Assembly (NCBI RefSeq): GCF_030915465.1
Contig: NZ_CP133267.1
Location: 4,763,001 to 4,827,000, forward strand
Length of the DNA: 64,000 bases
Source of the DNA: Neobacillus sp. PS3-34
Lineage (GTDB): Bacteria > Bacillota > Bacilli > Bacillales > Cytobacillaceae
Direction of reading: 5' to 3'
Below, one piece after another: positions 17,335 through 27,641 of this stretch. Numbering within the stretch: position 1 is the first letter of the stretch; every line of letters starts with the position of its first letter. The notes under the pieces are model-generated. The model searched no databases. It had not been told where the DNA came from and was given only the letters and a program-made list of their open reading frames with translations. Both the position numbers and the translations under genes were made by a program.

Positions 17335-17778
17335 TTATGGACTTACCCAAGTCCTTAAATTGCAATTTTTTTTTAGGTTCATAGCAACAAAAATTAAGCA
17401 TCGCCTGCATGGACAAAGGTCCCTTAAAGGACTTGATTTGAACCATAAATTAGTGAAATGTTCTACATATGAATTAGAAACGGAACTCTCTTCGATAAAA
17501 TGAAAGTATACTTCTGAATAAGTATTAAGAATTTTAACCGTTTCACCATTACCTATGTTACTTTTTTTAGGATGCTTTACAACAGCCCAGGCAACTTGCG
17601 TTGAAGTAAAGTTAACAGTACTCTCCGTAATAGAAGCATTAACAACAACAATAATGAATTTATCATGTATTATATTGGACCTATATCTTCGCTCCATTTG
17701 TACAATGTTATAAAGAAATTTTTTTATGGCCTGAATTCTTACTCCTTGTGCTTGGTTTGAAGCTCGGGTTTGCTTCAA
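17335..17778 (-). CDS. hypothetical protein or gene remnant (147 aa)
   Basis: An open frame from a TTG start with no ribosome binding site. The middle (NIIHDKFIIVVVNASITEST ... NILNTYSEV-like region) has the composition of a real protein, but the last 30 residues are cysteine- and arginine-rich and look like noise, so the original stop may have been lost. I do not recognise it. It lies between the methyltransferase terminator and the helicase operon. Confidence 0.3.
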   Translation of the reverse strand: MKQTRASNQAQGVRIQAIKKFLYNIVQMERRYRSNIIHDKFIIVVVNASITESTVNFTSTQVAWAVVKHPKKSNIGNGETVKILNTYSEVYFHFIEESSVSNSYVEHFTNLWFKSSPLRDLCPCRRCLIFVAMNLKKNCNLRTWVSP

Positions 17779-18134
17779 AAATTTGCATACTGTTTGTTTA
17801 GTTTTGGTTTAGTCTTGCTCATTAGTCACGTTTTATCACAAATAAATCATTTCATTTTTTCTTCATAAAAGAATACTGTTGTGCCAGTTTATAATAAATA
17901 TTCTATTTATTACTTTTTATTGACCATCGTTCATAATCTCACCTTTTATTGTAAGCATTAAGATAATTATAATGTTGGATAAATTAGAAAAGAAGCATAT
18001 GTACTGGTATTTTATAGATAGATGATTATAAAGAAATCATTAACAGTTTCAATTTGCAGGTACTTTAATAAATTTTCTATGCTTAAAATAGCGGAATTAT
18101 CTTTTGATTTTTTCATAATTACTTTATCTCGAGC
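17779..18134. other. AT-rich gap
   Basis: No convincing gene. A 66-codon plus-strand frame at 18022-18222 runs through the operon terminator and into the nuclease gene and is judged to be chance. Confidence 0.4.
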
Positions 18135-18172
18135 AAAAAACCCGAATTGCTTCTATATGCGAATTCGGGTTT
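18135..18172 (-). terminator. terminator of the helicase-nuclease operon
   Basis: AACCCGAATT and its complement form a long stem (loop about 12 bases), followed on the minus strand by six T. It is about 25 bases after the last gene of the operon. Confidence 0.8.
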
Positions 18173-18195
18173 GCCTTTTTACGTTTGAGAATTCT

Positions 18196-19302
18196 TTAGA
18201 AAATATTATCTCTCCAAATTAGGGTCTTCGGTGATGGCTGGGTTATTAAATATTCTTGGTTTTCTTGTTTTTTTATTAGATCAACTATCAAAATATTACT
18301 ATTAACAAAATCAGCTAGTTTCTCATCAAATCTTACCCTAATAACTTTGCATAGTTTTTTATCGGACAAAATAACTAACTCATAATTATCGTCAATTATA
18401 TTTATTCCAATTAATTTCCCCTTAATATGAAATGAATTGCAACTTAGTTCATCTTTAATTCCACTATCCCAAAATGGTTTACACATAAATTTAAATGGAC
18501 AATTTCCACATTGTACTTTCGAAGGTGAAGCCAGATAAAAAATGTTATCACATTCTGTTTCATCTATTTTATTATTAATTAATTCTAATGCCCTCAATGC
18601 TTTCAATGCCTCTTGTTCCGCTATATCTAGGTTTACTGTTTCTTCATAAATTTGATTGTCAGTATTTATTACTCGATAAATAACATTTTCACTTTGATAA
18701 ACAATCGAACAAACAAAAGAATAAATTAGCATCTGACTTGTTATTGTAGAAAATATATTTCCAGATTCATCGAATATCTTTCCTGTTTTATAGTCCTCAA
18801 TAACAATTTTATTATTAGATACATATATACGATCAGGACGTCCTTTCAATTTCCCATCAAAAATCTCTATATTTGTCTCCACTAATGTTAAATTAGAGGC
18901 TACTGGAATATGTGCCGATCGAGAAGCTACTAACCTTTTAGCCAAAATTTTCAATCGAGATAATCTTAAATAAAATCCTGGCCATTCTTCTATTGTTTGC
19001 CAGCTATACTTAAATAAACTTTGTTTTAACAAGGAAGAGCATCCTTCAAAATATAGATCTTTTATTTTCAATTCTATTTCATTATTATTTAGATGATCAA
19101 AATGACCTTTATTGATCTTCTCGATAATCTCATGGCTAACTATACCAATTAATGTCTTCGGTTGCCGATAAATAAATCGTTGGTATTCGCTCCTACTAAT
19201 AAGATAATTTTTTAATAAACATCCTGAGAATGAAAGGTATATCGATGGTGTAATATATTTAAGTTTATCCAAATTTGGAATTTGTGGTAATTCTAGAATC
19301 AT
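18196..19302 (-). CDS. Cas4/AddB-like PD-(D/E)XK nuclease with predicted Fe-S cluster
   Basis: A 368-residue nuclease. The RecB-family site is complete: H57 (GIVSHEII), D157 in GRPDRIY, E169-x-Y-K172 in IVIEDYKTG, and Q190 in SQMLIYSF. The four cysteines that staple the fold around a 4Fe-4S cluster in Cas4, AddB and Dna2 are all present: C28 near the N-terminus and C265, C268 and C274 after the active site (CGNCPFKFMC). A C-terminal beta-rich domain of about 80 residues follows (LIGINIIDDNYELVILSD). It is the last gene of a three-gene operon, 15 bases after the helicase. It likely resects or cuts DNA opened by the helicase. No cas genes are nearby, so it is not a spacer-acquisition Cas4. Confidence 0.85.
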   Translation of the reverse strand: MILELPQIPNLDKLKYITPSIYLSFSGCLLKNYLISRSEYQRFIYRQPKTLIGIVSHEIIEKINKGHFDHLNNNEIELKIKDLYFEGCSSLLKQSLFKYSWQTIEEWPGFYLRLSRLKILAKRLVASRSAHIPVASNLTLVETNIEIFDGKLKGRPDRIYVSNNKIVIEDYKTGKIFDESGNIFSTITSQMLIYSFVCSIVYQSENVIYRVINTDNQIYEETVNLDIAEQEALKALRALELINNKIDETECDNIFYLASPSKVQCGNCPFKFMCKPFWDSGIKDELSCNSFHIKGKLIGINIIDDNYELVILSDKKLCKVIRVRFDEKLADFVNSNILIVDLIKKQENQEYLITQPSPKTLIWRDNIF

Positions 19303-19317
19303 CCTAGCACCTTTTCT

Positions 19318-22300
19318 TTAAATTTCAATTGTAGTAGTGTCATGGATCTTTTTCATTACCCACATTGGTCTTCTTATCAAGTCAAAGAGATCAAAATGAA
19401 TAATTTGAAAGCCAGGTGATTCATATTCTGCTTCGGCTCTTGCTTCACTCAACATTTCATTCAAAAAGTCTGGGTCTTTATTCCATAGAGGATGACCAAA
19501 AATTATGATCTTTCTAATAATCGGCAAACTTATTGCAGGAATACCAGCATACCATTGTTGTTTTACACCTTCTAAATAATAATCTTTTTCAAGATTTGAA
19601 AGGCTTTTCTCCACCTGTGGTAGCCATTTTTGGTCAATTCTCGGAATAAAATTTTCATCTTTATAGATGGCAGCAATTTCAATAGCTAATCTCCAATCAA
19701 GTAAAGCATGGTAACCCCTATTTTCATATGTTCTCAGGCACTCGTAACAAGATGAATCACAATTATGGTTAATAAGTTTCGGCAAATAGCTCATGTTTTC
19801 AGTAATATCTTTTAGTATGCTTTTTATCATATATTCCTGAGCCAAATGCTTTGCATATCCTGCGCCATTTATTAATTGATCAGCAAAAAAGATCTGTCCA
19901 ACAATACGGTTTAGCTCCATGTCTTTGTACGCTCTTACTCCTACCTGCATTTCATTACCATCAACATCTAGTAAATTTGTTGCAACACGTCTGAAAAGGT
20001 AACCAAATGATATTAGAGCTGCCCTTACTGACAAATTTCCTGGATTCATATTTATTCCATTCTTAATCTTATTTGGAGATAAAACCAAAACATCAGTATT
20101 TTTAATTGAGCCAAGAGCAATATTTCTTACCTCAGTTGTTAACAGGCTTTCAAAATGCGGTTCATCTTTGAAGCTCTCTTCGATCCACCCATGAAAAGGA
20201 TTTCTTGATTTATAAAAATTAAACCCACTGCCGAAGTTATCATTTATTGAATAAATATTTCCTTCTTGACCATAAAATTTAGTATTATATGCAATCTTTT
20301 CTTCTTTATCGTTGCTTGCATCTTGGGCTAATTTAGGAAAAGAACTACCAGAAGTCCATTCAAATTGTTCATTAAAATCTTGTGGGAACCAGTCGGTCCT
20401 GAATCCTTTTGGTTCAGATATCGGTAAGGTTACAAATTCTGAGTTCAATTCATCTCTCTTGTCACCGCAAGATGGGCAGCTATCCACAAAATTTTCTTCC
20501 TTATCAAATAAGAAGTGACATTTTCTGCATAAAACAACTTTTTTTATGATTCCCATTGGATTGTTATCCGCTTCTATTGTATTTCCTCTGACCTTATAAT
20601 GAGATAACCCAACTATTCTATGCTTTAGTTTATCTTTGACAACCTCTGATCCAGGAGAATATTCACTAATTGCTAGCTCGATATCTCTATCAATTACGCC
20701 TTTTTGCAGGGTTCTAGCATTATGAGTTTGCTTTCTTTCTTGGTGGTGCAAATACCTCACTCTAGTCGGGAAACCAAACATCGGTAATAATCCTGCGGTG
20801 GCTAAATTCGTACTTAGATTTCTATCTGTATATCTGCTATCATTTGCAATATCGGTTATATCATCCACGACTTTGCCGGAAGTAATATACTCTTTACACA
20901 AAATCTTATCTTGCTCATTTATTTTCGTACGGTAGGTCAAAACATTTATTAAATCCTCGGTAAAATCAATATTTTTTGAGGAGCCTAAAAATCTCCTTAT
21001 TTGTTCTTTAATATTCTCCCAATCTTCTGTATACCCATACTGCCCATGTACACTAAACCCAGGTTTAATCTTATCTAATAGCCCTGTTCTAGAGAAGGCA
21101 TAGAAAAGAGATTCCTTTATTAATACTCTTTTAAAAATCTTTAATGACTTTAAATCAATATATGGTTGCGGAGGGGCATCTCCTGTCATTTTATCAAGGT
21201 TGTCAAAGTACCAGTCATCGTGACTCCTGCCTCTACATAAAGTCAAACTTATGGAGAGTGATGACCCCCTTCTTCCACATCGTCCTACTCGTTGTTGATA
21301 ATTAAATCTTTGAGGCGGCATATTTGACATAGAAACCATTTTTAAAGAACCAATATCTACCCCTGCTTCCATTGTTGTAGTAACACTAAGAATATCAATC
21401 TCATCTACTAATGGTAACGACGTTTTGTCAAAAATCCCTTGAAATGCTAATTGCCGATTCAAAGATTCATCTGCATCAGTTTGTCCCGTCATTTCTTCAC
21501 AATGGAACCGTCTAGCTGAGCGGCTATCTAAAGCGGAATACCGATAATAATCATCTTCAATAGTTTCCAGATTTGATTCCTCAACTTTTGAGCCACAATC
21601 CGTACAAGTTCCACATGAATTATGAAGATGTATTCTTTTACATTTCACACAAGAAAACACTTTTTCTCCTTGTAAATGAGGTATGATATAGATCTCATCG
21701 GGCTTAATTAAATATTTTTGTAGCCCTGTTAGTTGACTCATTGTTTTATGTGCCGCTTCAATGAATCTCTCTTCGTCAAGGTTATTGTGTTTGGCAACCG
21801 ACATCCAAAACTTTTTTAATTGTGGAGGTGTATTCTCCTTTTCCGCCCGATATTCATTTCCATAATAATACTTTAATCCACCAAGAATCCTTAACGAACT
21901 ATTAATGAGTTCCCTCCAGAAAACCTTATCTATCCCCATACTTTCATTCTCATAACTAACATCAGTAGTCATATGTGCCAAACCTAAAGATTCTAGGTCG
22001 CGTTTTCTCTGGGCAAAAAGGACATTAACTATGACGTTATCTTTTAACTCCTTAATAATAGTCTTCCTATAGATTATCTGATCATTATTCAATTCCTTAA
22101 CTATTGGTTTATTTTGTGACCAGTCATATAAAGACGTCCACTTTTCGTCATGGTTTAACTGTATTGACCTTTTAGGTCCTCCAGGATTTATTCCTAATCT
22201 TAATAATGCATATTCAAATGAATCCCATAGTTCTCCGAGTTTGGGAGGGAAATAAGCTTTGTCAACTTTACTCTGAATTTCAATTTTTAATGGCTCAGGC

Positions 22301-24918
22301 AAATGACTATTTTCAAGGAACATTCTTATCATAAAAGCATCTTGAGGATGTTCGTTTTCAAAGTTCTTTGCAAAATTGTCATCCAAAGGATTCAAGCTTA
22401 GACCCCTACACTTGCTAATAAATGCTCGCAATTCTTGATTAACTTCTTTAAAGGAGTTTACTACGATATACCTTAAAATTTCTCGATAGTGATTTAATTC
22501 AAGTTTTGCGGAAAGTTTTGCCGCATCCTGCCTGCTATCTGAGAATAAAACCGTTTTAGGTGTTCCATCCGTAGATAATTCCCTCATGATTGAATCCATC
22601 ATCACTTGCATGATCATATCAAAACCTGTTCGTTGTCCACGAATTGGTGAATTCATCCTTTTATTACTGTGGTGAGAGAATTTTTTATTTCCTTCCCAGT
22701 TATCTCCACAATGAGGACAACGTACAGAGAATGCCGAAATGTTGTCAACATAATCCTGGTCACAATTTTCAGGTCTTATTACATATCTAAATCCATTACT
22801 ATTTCCCAAGGATTCAGAATTGATTTTCCCTCCACTATGATTATAGTAGGCTCTTTCCCAAGCAAAGTTAACAGATAAACCTTTATGTGTTCCTGACCAT
22901 TTTCTTGCCTCGAGATCTACCTCTTTTCCCGGCCAAAAAACTTCATAATCTTTAAACATTTTAGTGGCCGGCAATTTATCGGGCAAGGAATCTAAATCAG
23001 GAAAATCAGGACTTAAGATATAACTATATCCATTGAAATCTGTTTGATCCAAATATTTATAGCCACCTAAAAATGAGTCTCCACAATTTTGGCAATAGTA
23101 AAAATCCAAAACTTTTGAGCCACAATCACATTGAATTCTTGGTTGTGAATAGAGTTTTCCTACTGTACGACCTTCAAACTGATACTGAGGTTCTATTGCT
23201 TCACAGGATGGATTAGAACAAGCCCATAATCCCTGGAAATTCCTAAAAAACAAGTGACTTCTTAAAGGTACTACCACTTGTCCACAATCTCTTGAATATG
23301 TAATCAATTTTAACAATCCAGCTATTGCTTCAATATTATTTTCCTCAAAAAGTGCATTGGCAATATCTTTAACTGAACGGGGCTTTTCGCAGAAATCTAT
23401 TAATGCTTTATAAACGCCTAACTCGTCAAGAACTTCGAATACTTGTTGACTCAGGTTTTTTTCGCTTTTAAAACTATTAACACTTTCCAGAAAATATTTA
23501 ATTGATTTTTCTTCATCTGATAAATCGGCTTTATAAAATTGAGAAAATAAATTTACCTTGTTTTTGAACTTAAAATTATTCTTATATTTCTCTGAACTTT
23601 CCCTTTGACCAGTGATTATTTCAAATTTATCACTCGAAATACCGAAAAAATCCTCTAAAAACACTTTTCCATCATTATCAATCGAGGCACTAGTTGCAAT
23701 TACTCTTAATTGAGGACTGTCAGGTTTTAAACCAATTCTATTTAAAAGGGTTTTTATAATGTAAGAAACTTCTGTTCCGGCCGTTCCCCTGTGAGCGTGC
23801 AACTCGTCAAGCACTAGATAAAATGTATTGTTTGTATCTTTCTCCAACCATTCACGCGTTTTTGTAAATATGTTTTGTTCAATTTGCCTAGTTAATACGA
23901 TGTTTAACATGCTAAAGTTCGTGATAAATATGTCTGGCGGAGCATCTTGCATATCCCACCTAGAAATCATTTCAGCACCAGAAGTTTTACTTAAGTAAGA
24001 TAACTTTTCATGTAATTTAATTAACAATTTTGATTTTATTTCATTAATTAAATCGGTATTCAATTCTTTCGATTCTTGAAGAGTAGTTTCATATTCTTTA
24101 AGTTCACTCGAAATAATTTCAATCATTTTACTATCCAAATTCTTACCGAGACTATTTGTTAGGTCGTGGTAGTAACTTCTTACGTCCTTTTCTTTTTCTG
24201 AGAGTTCTCCAATTATCTTTTTTAATTCACTCATCTTTTGAGTTGAAATTTCACCAGATACAGGTGATTTTCCAGTATATCTTCCAAAGTAAATTTTATT
24301 TCCATTTCTATTTTGTCTAAACCATTCTCTAGACTGATCACTATCTAATGCTTGACGTAAACGGACCAATTGGTCTTCAACCAATGCATTCAATGGATAT
24401 AGTATTAAACCTCTTATAGCCGCATCCCGTGTTTCAAGTTTACGTTTCGATTCCCAGCTTTGACCATTGTGCCCCAATGGTTCTTTCTGTATTTGTGGAC
24501 TCGGCCACTTTTTTGATTCTTGTAAAATTGATCCAATTACAGGTAAAAGGAAACTTTCAGTTTTTCCAGAGCCTGTACCCGAAGTAATTACTACATTTTT
24601 CTTATCTTTAATCGTAGATTTTATAGATTGGTATTGATGTGTATATAAATTTTGATTTGCACCAAAAAGACCGATCGAACTAAAACTAGAAAAATCTGAA
24701 CTGATGTTAACATCTTGAGATGCCTCTAAAACAGTTTTTCCTGAGCTTTGGTAAGGTGGAAGAACTTCAATATAAGGATATTGATATATTATCCCTTCCT
24801 TCTTTAAGAGATCGTTCCTCTCTGCTGCAAGTCTTTCTTCACCTAAAGCGAATGGACTATTCATATATCTTAAAAAAGTATCTCGCATGTTATTAAAAAT
24901 GCCCATTACGTCATCCAT
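19318..24918 (-). CDS. giant DEAD/DEAH helicase with zinc ribbons and DUF1998-type C-terminus (DruE/MrfA-like)
   Basis: An 1866-residue superfamily II helicase. Q-type region LYTHQYQSIK at 91, Walker A GTGSGKT at 114-120, a long insertion, motif II DELH at 371-374, motif III TSAS at 409-412, motif V GVDIGSLK near 1184 and motif VI QRVGRCGRRG near 1205. Between and after the RecA lobes are several four-cysteine ribbons (for example CSNPSCE with CDCG and CQNCG; CVKCK with CTDCG; CRKCH with CPSCG). The end has a DUF1998-like cluster, CDSSCYECLRTYENRGYHAL near 1720. DUF1998 helicases include MrfA and DruE of the Druantia defence system. ATG 24918 has a GGAGAG site. Middle gene of the operon; it probably drives DNA translocation for the nuclease. 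Confidence 0.88.
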   Translation of the reverse strand: MDDVMGIFNNMRDTFLRYMNSPFALGEERLAAERNDLLKKEGIIYQYPYIEVLPPYQSSGKTVLEASQDVNISSDFSSFSSIGLFGANQNLYTHQYQSIKSTIKDKKNVVITSGTGSGKTESFLLPVIGSILQESKKWPSPQIQKEPLGHNGQSWESKRKLETRDAAIRGLILYPLNALVEDQLVRLRQALDSDQSREWFRQNRNGNKIYFGRYTGKSPVSGEISTQKMSELKKIIGELSEKEKDVRSYYHDLTNSLGKNLDSKMIEIISSELKEYETTLQESKELNTDLINEIKSKLLIKLHEKLSYLSKTSGAEMISRWDMQDAPPDIFITNFSMLNIVLTRQIEQNIFTKTREWLEKDTNNTFYLVLDELHAHRGTAGTEVSYIIKTLLNRIGLKPDSPQLRVIATSASIDNDGKVFLEDFFGISSDKFEIITGQRESSEKYKNNFKFKNKVNLFSQFYKADLSDEEKSIKYFLESVNSFKSEKNLSQQVFEVLDELGVYKALIDFCEKPRSVKDIANALFEENNIEAIAGLLKLITYSRDCGQVVVPLRSHLFFRNFQGLWACSNPSCEAIEPQYQFEGRTVGKLYSQPRIQCDCGSKVLDFYYCQNCGDSFLGGYKYLDQTDFNGYSYILSPDFPDLDSLPDKLPATKMFKDYEVFWPGKEVDLEARKWSGTHKGLSVNFAWERAYYNHSGGKINSESLGNSNGFRYVIRPENCDQDYVDNISAFSVRCPHCGDNWEGNKKFSHHSNKRMNSPIRGQRTGFDMIMQVMMDSIMRELSTDGTPKTVLFSDSRQDAAKLSAKLELNHYREILRYIVVNSFKEVNQELRAFISKCRGLSLNPLDDNFAKNFENEHPQDAFMIRMFLENSHLPEPLKIEIQSKVDKAYFPPKLGELWDSFEYALLRLGINPGGPKRSIQLNHDEKWTSLYDWSQNKPIVKELNNDQIIYRKTIIKELKDNVIVNVLFAQRKRDLESLGLAHMTTDVSYENESMGIDKVFWRELINSSLRILGGLKYYYGNEYRAEKENTPPQLKKFWMSVAKHNNLDEERFIEAAHKTMSQLTGLQKYLIKPDEIYIIPHLQGEKVFSCVKCKRIHLHNSCGTCTDCGSKVEESNLETIEDDYYRYSALDSRSARRFHCEEMTGQTDADESLNRQLAFQGIFDKTSLPLVDEIDILSVTTTMEAGVDIGSLKMVSMSNMPPQRFNYQQRVGRCGRRGSSLSISLTLCRGRSHDDWYFDNLDKMTGDAPPQPYIDLKSLKIFKRVLIKESLFYAFSRTGLLDKIKPGFSVHGQYGYTEDWENIKEQIRRFLGSSKNIDFTEDLINVLTYRTKINEQDKILCKEYITSGKVVDDITDIANDSRYTDRNLSTNLATAGLLPMFGFPTRVRYLHHQERKQTHNARTLQKGVIDRDIELAISEYSPGSEVVKDKLKHRIVGLSHYKVRGNTIEADNNPMGIIKKVVLCRKCHFLFDKEENFVDSCPSCGDKRDELNSEFVTLPISEPKGFRTDWFPQDFNEQFEWTSGSSFPKLAQDASNDKEEKIAYNTKFYGQEGNIYSINDNFGSGFNFYKSRNPFHGWIEESFKDEPHFESLLTTEVRNIALGSIKNTDVLVLSPNKIKNGINMNPGNLSVRAALISFGYLFRRVATNLLDVDGNEMQVGVRAYKDMELNRIVGQIFFADQLINGAGYAKHLAQEYMIKSILKDITENMSYLPKLINHNCDSSCYECLRTYENRGYHALLDWRLAIEIAAIYKDENFIPRIDQKWLPQVEKSLSNLEKDYYLEGVKQQWYAGIPAISLPIIRKIIIFGHPLWNKDPDFLNEMLSEARAEAEYESPGFQIIHFDLFDLIRRPMWVMKKIHDTTTIEI

Positions 24919-24938
24919 GAATCTTTCTCTCCTTACTA

Positions 24939-27641
24939 TTAAATCTCTGATGGTGGATAGCCGAGCTTATATAAGATCATCAATGCGACTTCTAACGGTA
25001 CATTTTTATAATTTAGATATTTTCCTATTTTAATAGGAGAAGTTCCTGAACACATTGTTAAGACTCTTTCATATAATTCTGGCAATTGATAGTCAGCCCT
25101 GACTTTAAAATTATAGGAAGTATAAGAAAATATATTTACAGAATTATTCACTGCAATAAAAATTTTGCCTTGAGTTGCTGTTACTTTCTTTGCAGAAGTA
25201 TTTCTTTTCAATATATATTGACTGATCCCTAATTTGTTTGTAATTCTAACGAATTTAGAATTATACTTTTCTTTCCATTTATTTTCGTGTATATCCCAAC
25301 CTTCTGATTTCCAGTTAATATATTCGTCTAAATCGACCGATTTGGAGCTCTCAATTGTCTCATTTATAGATGGGATACTAGAAGCTAAATCATATGCTAA
25401 ATATTCATAAGATTGAATAAGCCTTATTCTCCTTGTAGCTATTTCTTTCTCTAGCTCATTTTTACTTTTTGATTCTAAATATATAGAAATTGGCTCGTAT
25501 TCTGAATCAGGAATATAAAATTGATATCGAGATGAAGTATTAACAGAATGTCTTATCCACTCTCCGATTTGACCATATAATCTTGAACCTGAAATAAAAA
25601 CAATACGATCATGTTCCTTGCATGGAAGATTACTTGCTGATGTAGGAGTAACCCACCAAGAAAAATCTCCACCATTTTTGTACTCTACTTCGATAAACCC
25701 TAAACGTAAAAGGTTTCTTAGAATTTTATTAAATACCGTTTCGTCTTTAAAAAGTTCAGCAACCCCATTTGTGAACGCTTTCTGATTTCCTTTCTTCAAG
25801 ATGCTTAGATATTCCACAAACTCATCTATCTTTCGCCACTTAAGTTCACTTAGAGATATTCCGACTTCTGAAAATTTTCTTGAATATGGCCAAGAGTCCT
25901 TAATTTCATTTGGGACTTCTAACTCAAAGGCACTTTTTTTGTAAATCAGATAAATCCTATTATGGCTAGAATAATTTATGGTTAATAGATTTTCACTTTC
26001 AGAAAAATCAACCCCGTTAATCTTAAAATTTAATGGATGGATTTTATAAAAATTATTCATTCCAAGATCAAAACTTTGTTTATCTGCTAAATGTAACTTA
26101 TGATTATAGTTATCTACAGATAAATTAACTGGACCAGGTCCTAAATCGTAATTTTTTAAATCTATTTCCATAGGACTTTCTAATATAGAAAATGATGAAT
26201 CATCCAATCCATTAATCTTTACAAGAGAAGCTCTTGGTGCAAAAATTGTTAATTTAGGTGGGTAAGTTGCTAACCAAATTTTGTTTTCAATTTTTAATCC
26301 GCCTTTAGCCTTTACATTGACAACTTTCTTCTCTTTGAATTCTATATCATCTATTACTAAATTTTTTATTTTGCTTTTAGTTAGGATCAAAATAATTGAC
26401 CAACCACTCAATAAAGTATCTTTGAAGGATGTTAATATTACAGCATTTTTATTGATCCAGTCATCAAGATTACCCTTTAATCCCGTTTTAAATAATATTA
26501 TATGTTTTTCATTTTTTGATATCGTCTCTTTGCTTATCCATCCAAAAAGCCCTAAATAATCTGCATTCCTAAAAATATAAAGAGGGCTATTTTTATATGA
26601 AAGCTTTATATTGTTTTTTGTTAGTGTTTTATTTATTGGTAATAAAAGCTCACTCGAATTTTTAACGATTCTAAACAGAAAATTATTTCTAAAATCAAAA
26701 CCTGATAACTCCTCAGGAAAACTAAGTATATCTTGCTCAAGTTCTGCAATCTGCTTTAGATCTAAATTCTGTGGGCTTAATCTTCCTTTAAATTGAAGAA
26801 ATAACTTTAGGTCTACGCTTTTACGTCTAATTTTCCCACTGGTTATTTTCTCACTTTTAACTTTAGGATCTTCTAAATTTACCTTCTTGATATCACTTAG
26901 CCAATCATTATACTCTGAGTGTATCAAGGTAACAAAATGTTCTTGTGCTTCCGGGTGTTTGTAGAAAAAACGTTTTAATCTACTTTCACTTCTTTGAAAA
27001 AGAAGTTCGATATCATATTTAATAACGTTCTTATCTACTACTTCTTTTTTATGATAACCACATTCACGAAAGTGCTGATATAATAAATGTCTGTCAGTTT
27101 CCCTAATTAAGCATTGAGAACGTGGAAGACCTGCGAATTTTGATCCCAACGGAAAAGAAGGAGTATATCCAAATCTGTTGTTATTTTCCTGTTGCCATTC
27201 ATATAGTTTACTCCACATATTTATTGTATTCTCAAAATATGGAGGCTTTCCTATTCCACTAAAACCCAGAACTTCTCTTAATCTGAAATAATAATTATTT
27301 ACTCCTACACCTTCATTTTGATCTGCTTCCATCTTTGAAGCAGCATACACACAAAGGCATAACAAACCAATAAAAGGAGGTATCTTGTCTTTGCGATTAT
27401 TCCACCAGCGATCAGTGAGTACATGCAAATCTCTAAATAGGTTAGAATTAATTGGGGAAAAGTGAGAAACACTTTTACAGAATGAACCGATTGCATCTGC
27501 CTCCCCCATATCCAAGTTCATTCCTACTTCAGTAATTACCTTCTTATTAACAAATAAATAGACAATTTTATCCTTAGTAGCATCATTGAAAAAATATTTA
27601 AAAAGTGCCTCATTCCATTTATGATAATTCTGCAAACCCAA
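24939..27641 (-). CDS. unknown 900-aa protein, first gene of the helicase-nuclease operon
   Basis: I do not recognise this 900-residue soluble protein. The first 280 residues are helical and rich in W, Y and H (NYHKWNEALFKYFF; DRWWNNRKDKIPPFIGLL; HFRECGYHKKEVV). Residues about 330-620 look beta-rich with repeated short strands, and a further helical/beta region ends in YKLGYPPSEI. No Walker motif, zinc cluster or catalytic triad was found. It begins at a TTG at 27641 behind AAAAGGGA. Only 20 bases separate it from the helicase, so it is very likely a subunit, perhaps for recognition or regulation; in Druantia type III a large uncharacterised protein (DruH) also accompanies DruE, but I see no basis for calling them homologous. 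Confidence 0.8.
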   Translation of the reverse strand: MGLQNYHKWNEALFKYFFNDATKDKIVYLFVNKKVITEVGMNLDMGEADAIGSFCKSVSHFSPINSNLFRDLHVLTDRWWNNRKDKIPPFIGLLCLCVYAASKMEADQNEGVGVNNYYFRLREVLGFSGIGKPPYFENTINMWSKLYEWQQENNNRFGYTPSFPLGSKFAGLPRSQCLIRETDRHLLYQHFRECGYHKKEVVDKNVIKYDIELLFQRSESRLKRFFYKHPEAQEHFVTLIHSEYNDWLSDIKKVNLEDPKVKSEKITSGKIRRKSVDLKLFLQFKGRLSPQNLDLKQIAELEQDILSFPEELSGFDFRNNFLFRIVKNSSELLLPINKTLTKNNIKLSYKNSPLYIFRNADYLGLFGWISKETISKNEKHIILFKTGLKGNLDDWINKNAVILTSFKDTLLSGWSIILILTKSKIKNLVIDDIEFKEKKVVNVKAKGGLKIENKIWLATYPPKLTIFAPRASLVKINGLDDSSFSILESPMEIDLKNYDLGPGPVNLSVDNYNHKLHLADKQSFDLGMNNFYKIHPLNFKINGVDFSESENLLTINYSSHNRIYLIYKKSAFELEVPNEIKDSWPYSRKFSEVGISLSELKWRKIDEFVEYLSILKKGNQKAFTNGVAELFKDETVFNKILRNLLRLGFIEVEYKNGGDFSWWVTPTSASNLPCKEHDRIVFISGSRLYGQIGEWIRHSVNTSSRYQFYIPDSEYEPISIYLESKSKNELEKEIATRRIRLIQSYEYLAYDLASSIPSINETIESSKSVDLDEYINWKSEGWDIHENKWKEKYNSKFVRITNKLGISQYILKRNTSAKKVTATQGKIFIAVNNSVNIFSYTSYNFKVRADYQLPELYERVLTMCSGTSPIKIGKYLNYKNVPLEVALMILYKLGYPPSEI

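Noticed and set aside
18022..18222. 66-codon plus-strand frame
   Set aside because: Runs through the operon terminator and into the nuclease gene; no ribosome binding site.
18196..27641. Calling the operon Druantia, DISARM or a Dpd system
   Set aside because: Only the helicase type is shared. No DrmC phospholipase, no Dru marker genes or Dpd modification genes were recognised, so a named system would be over-stated.
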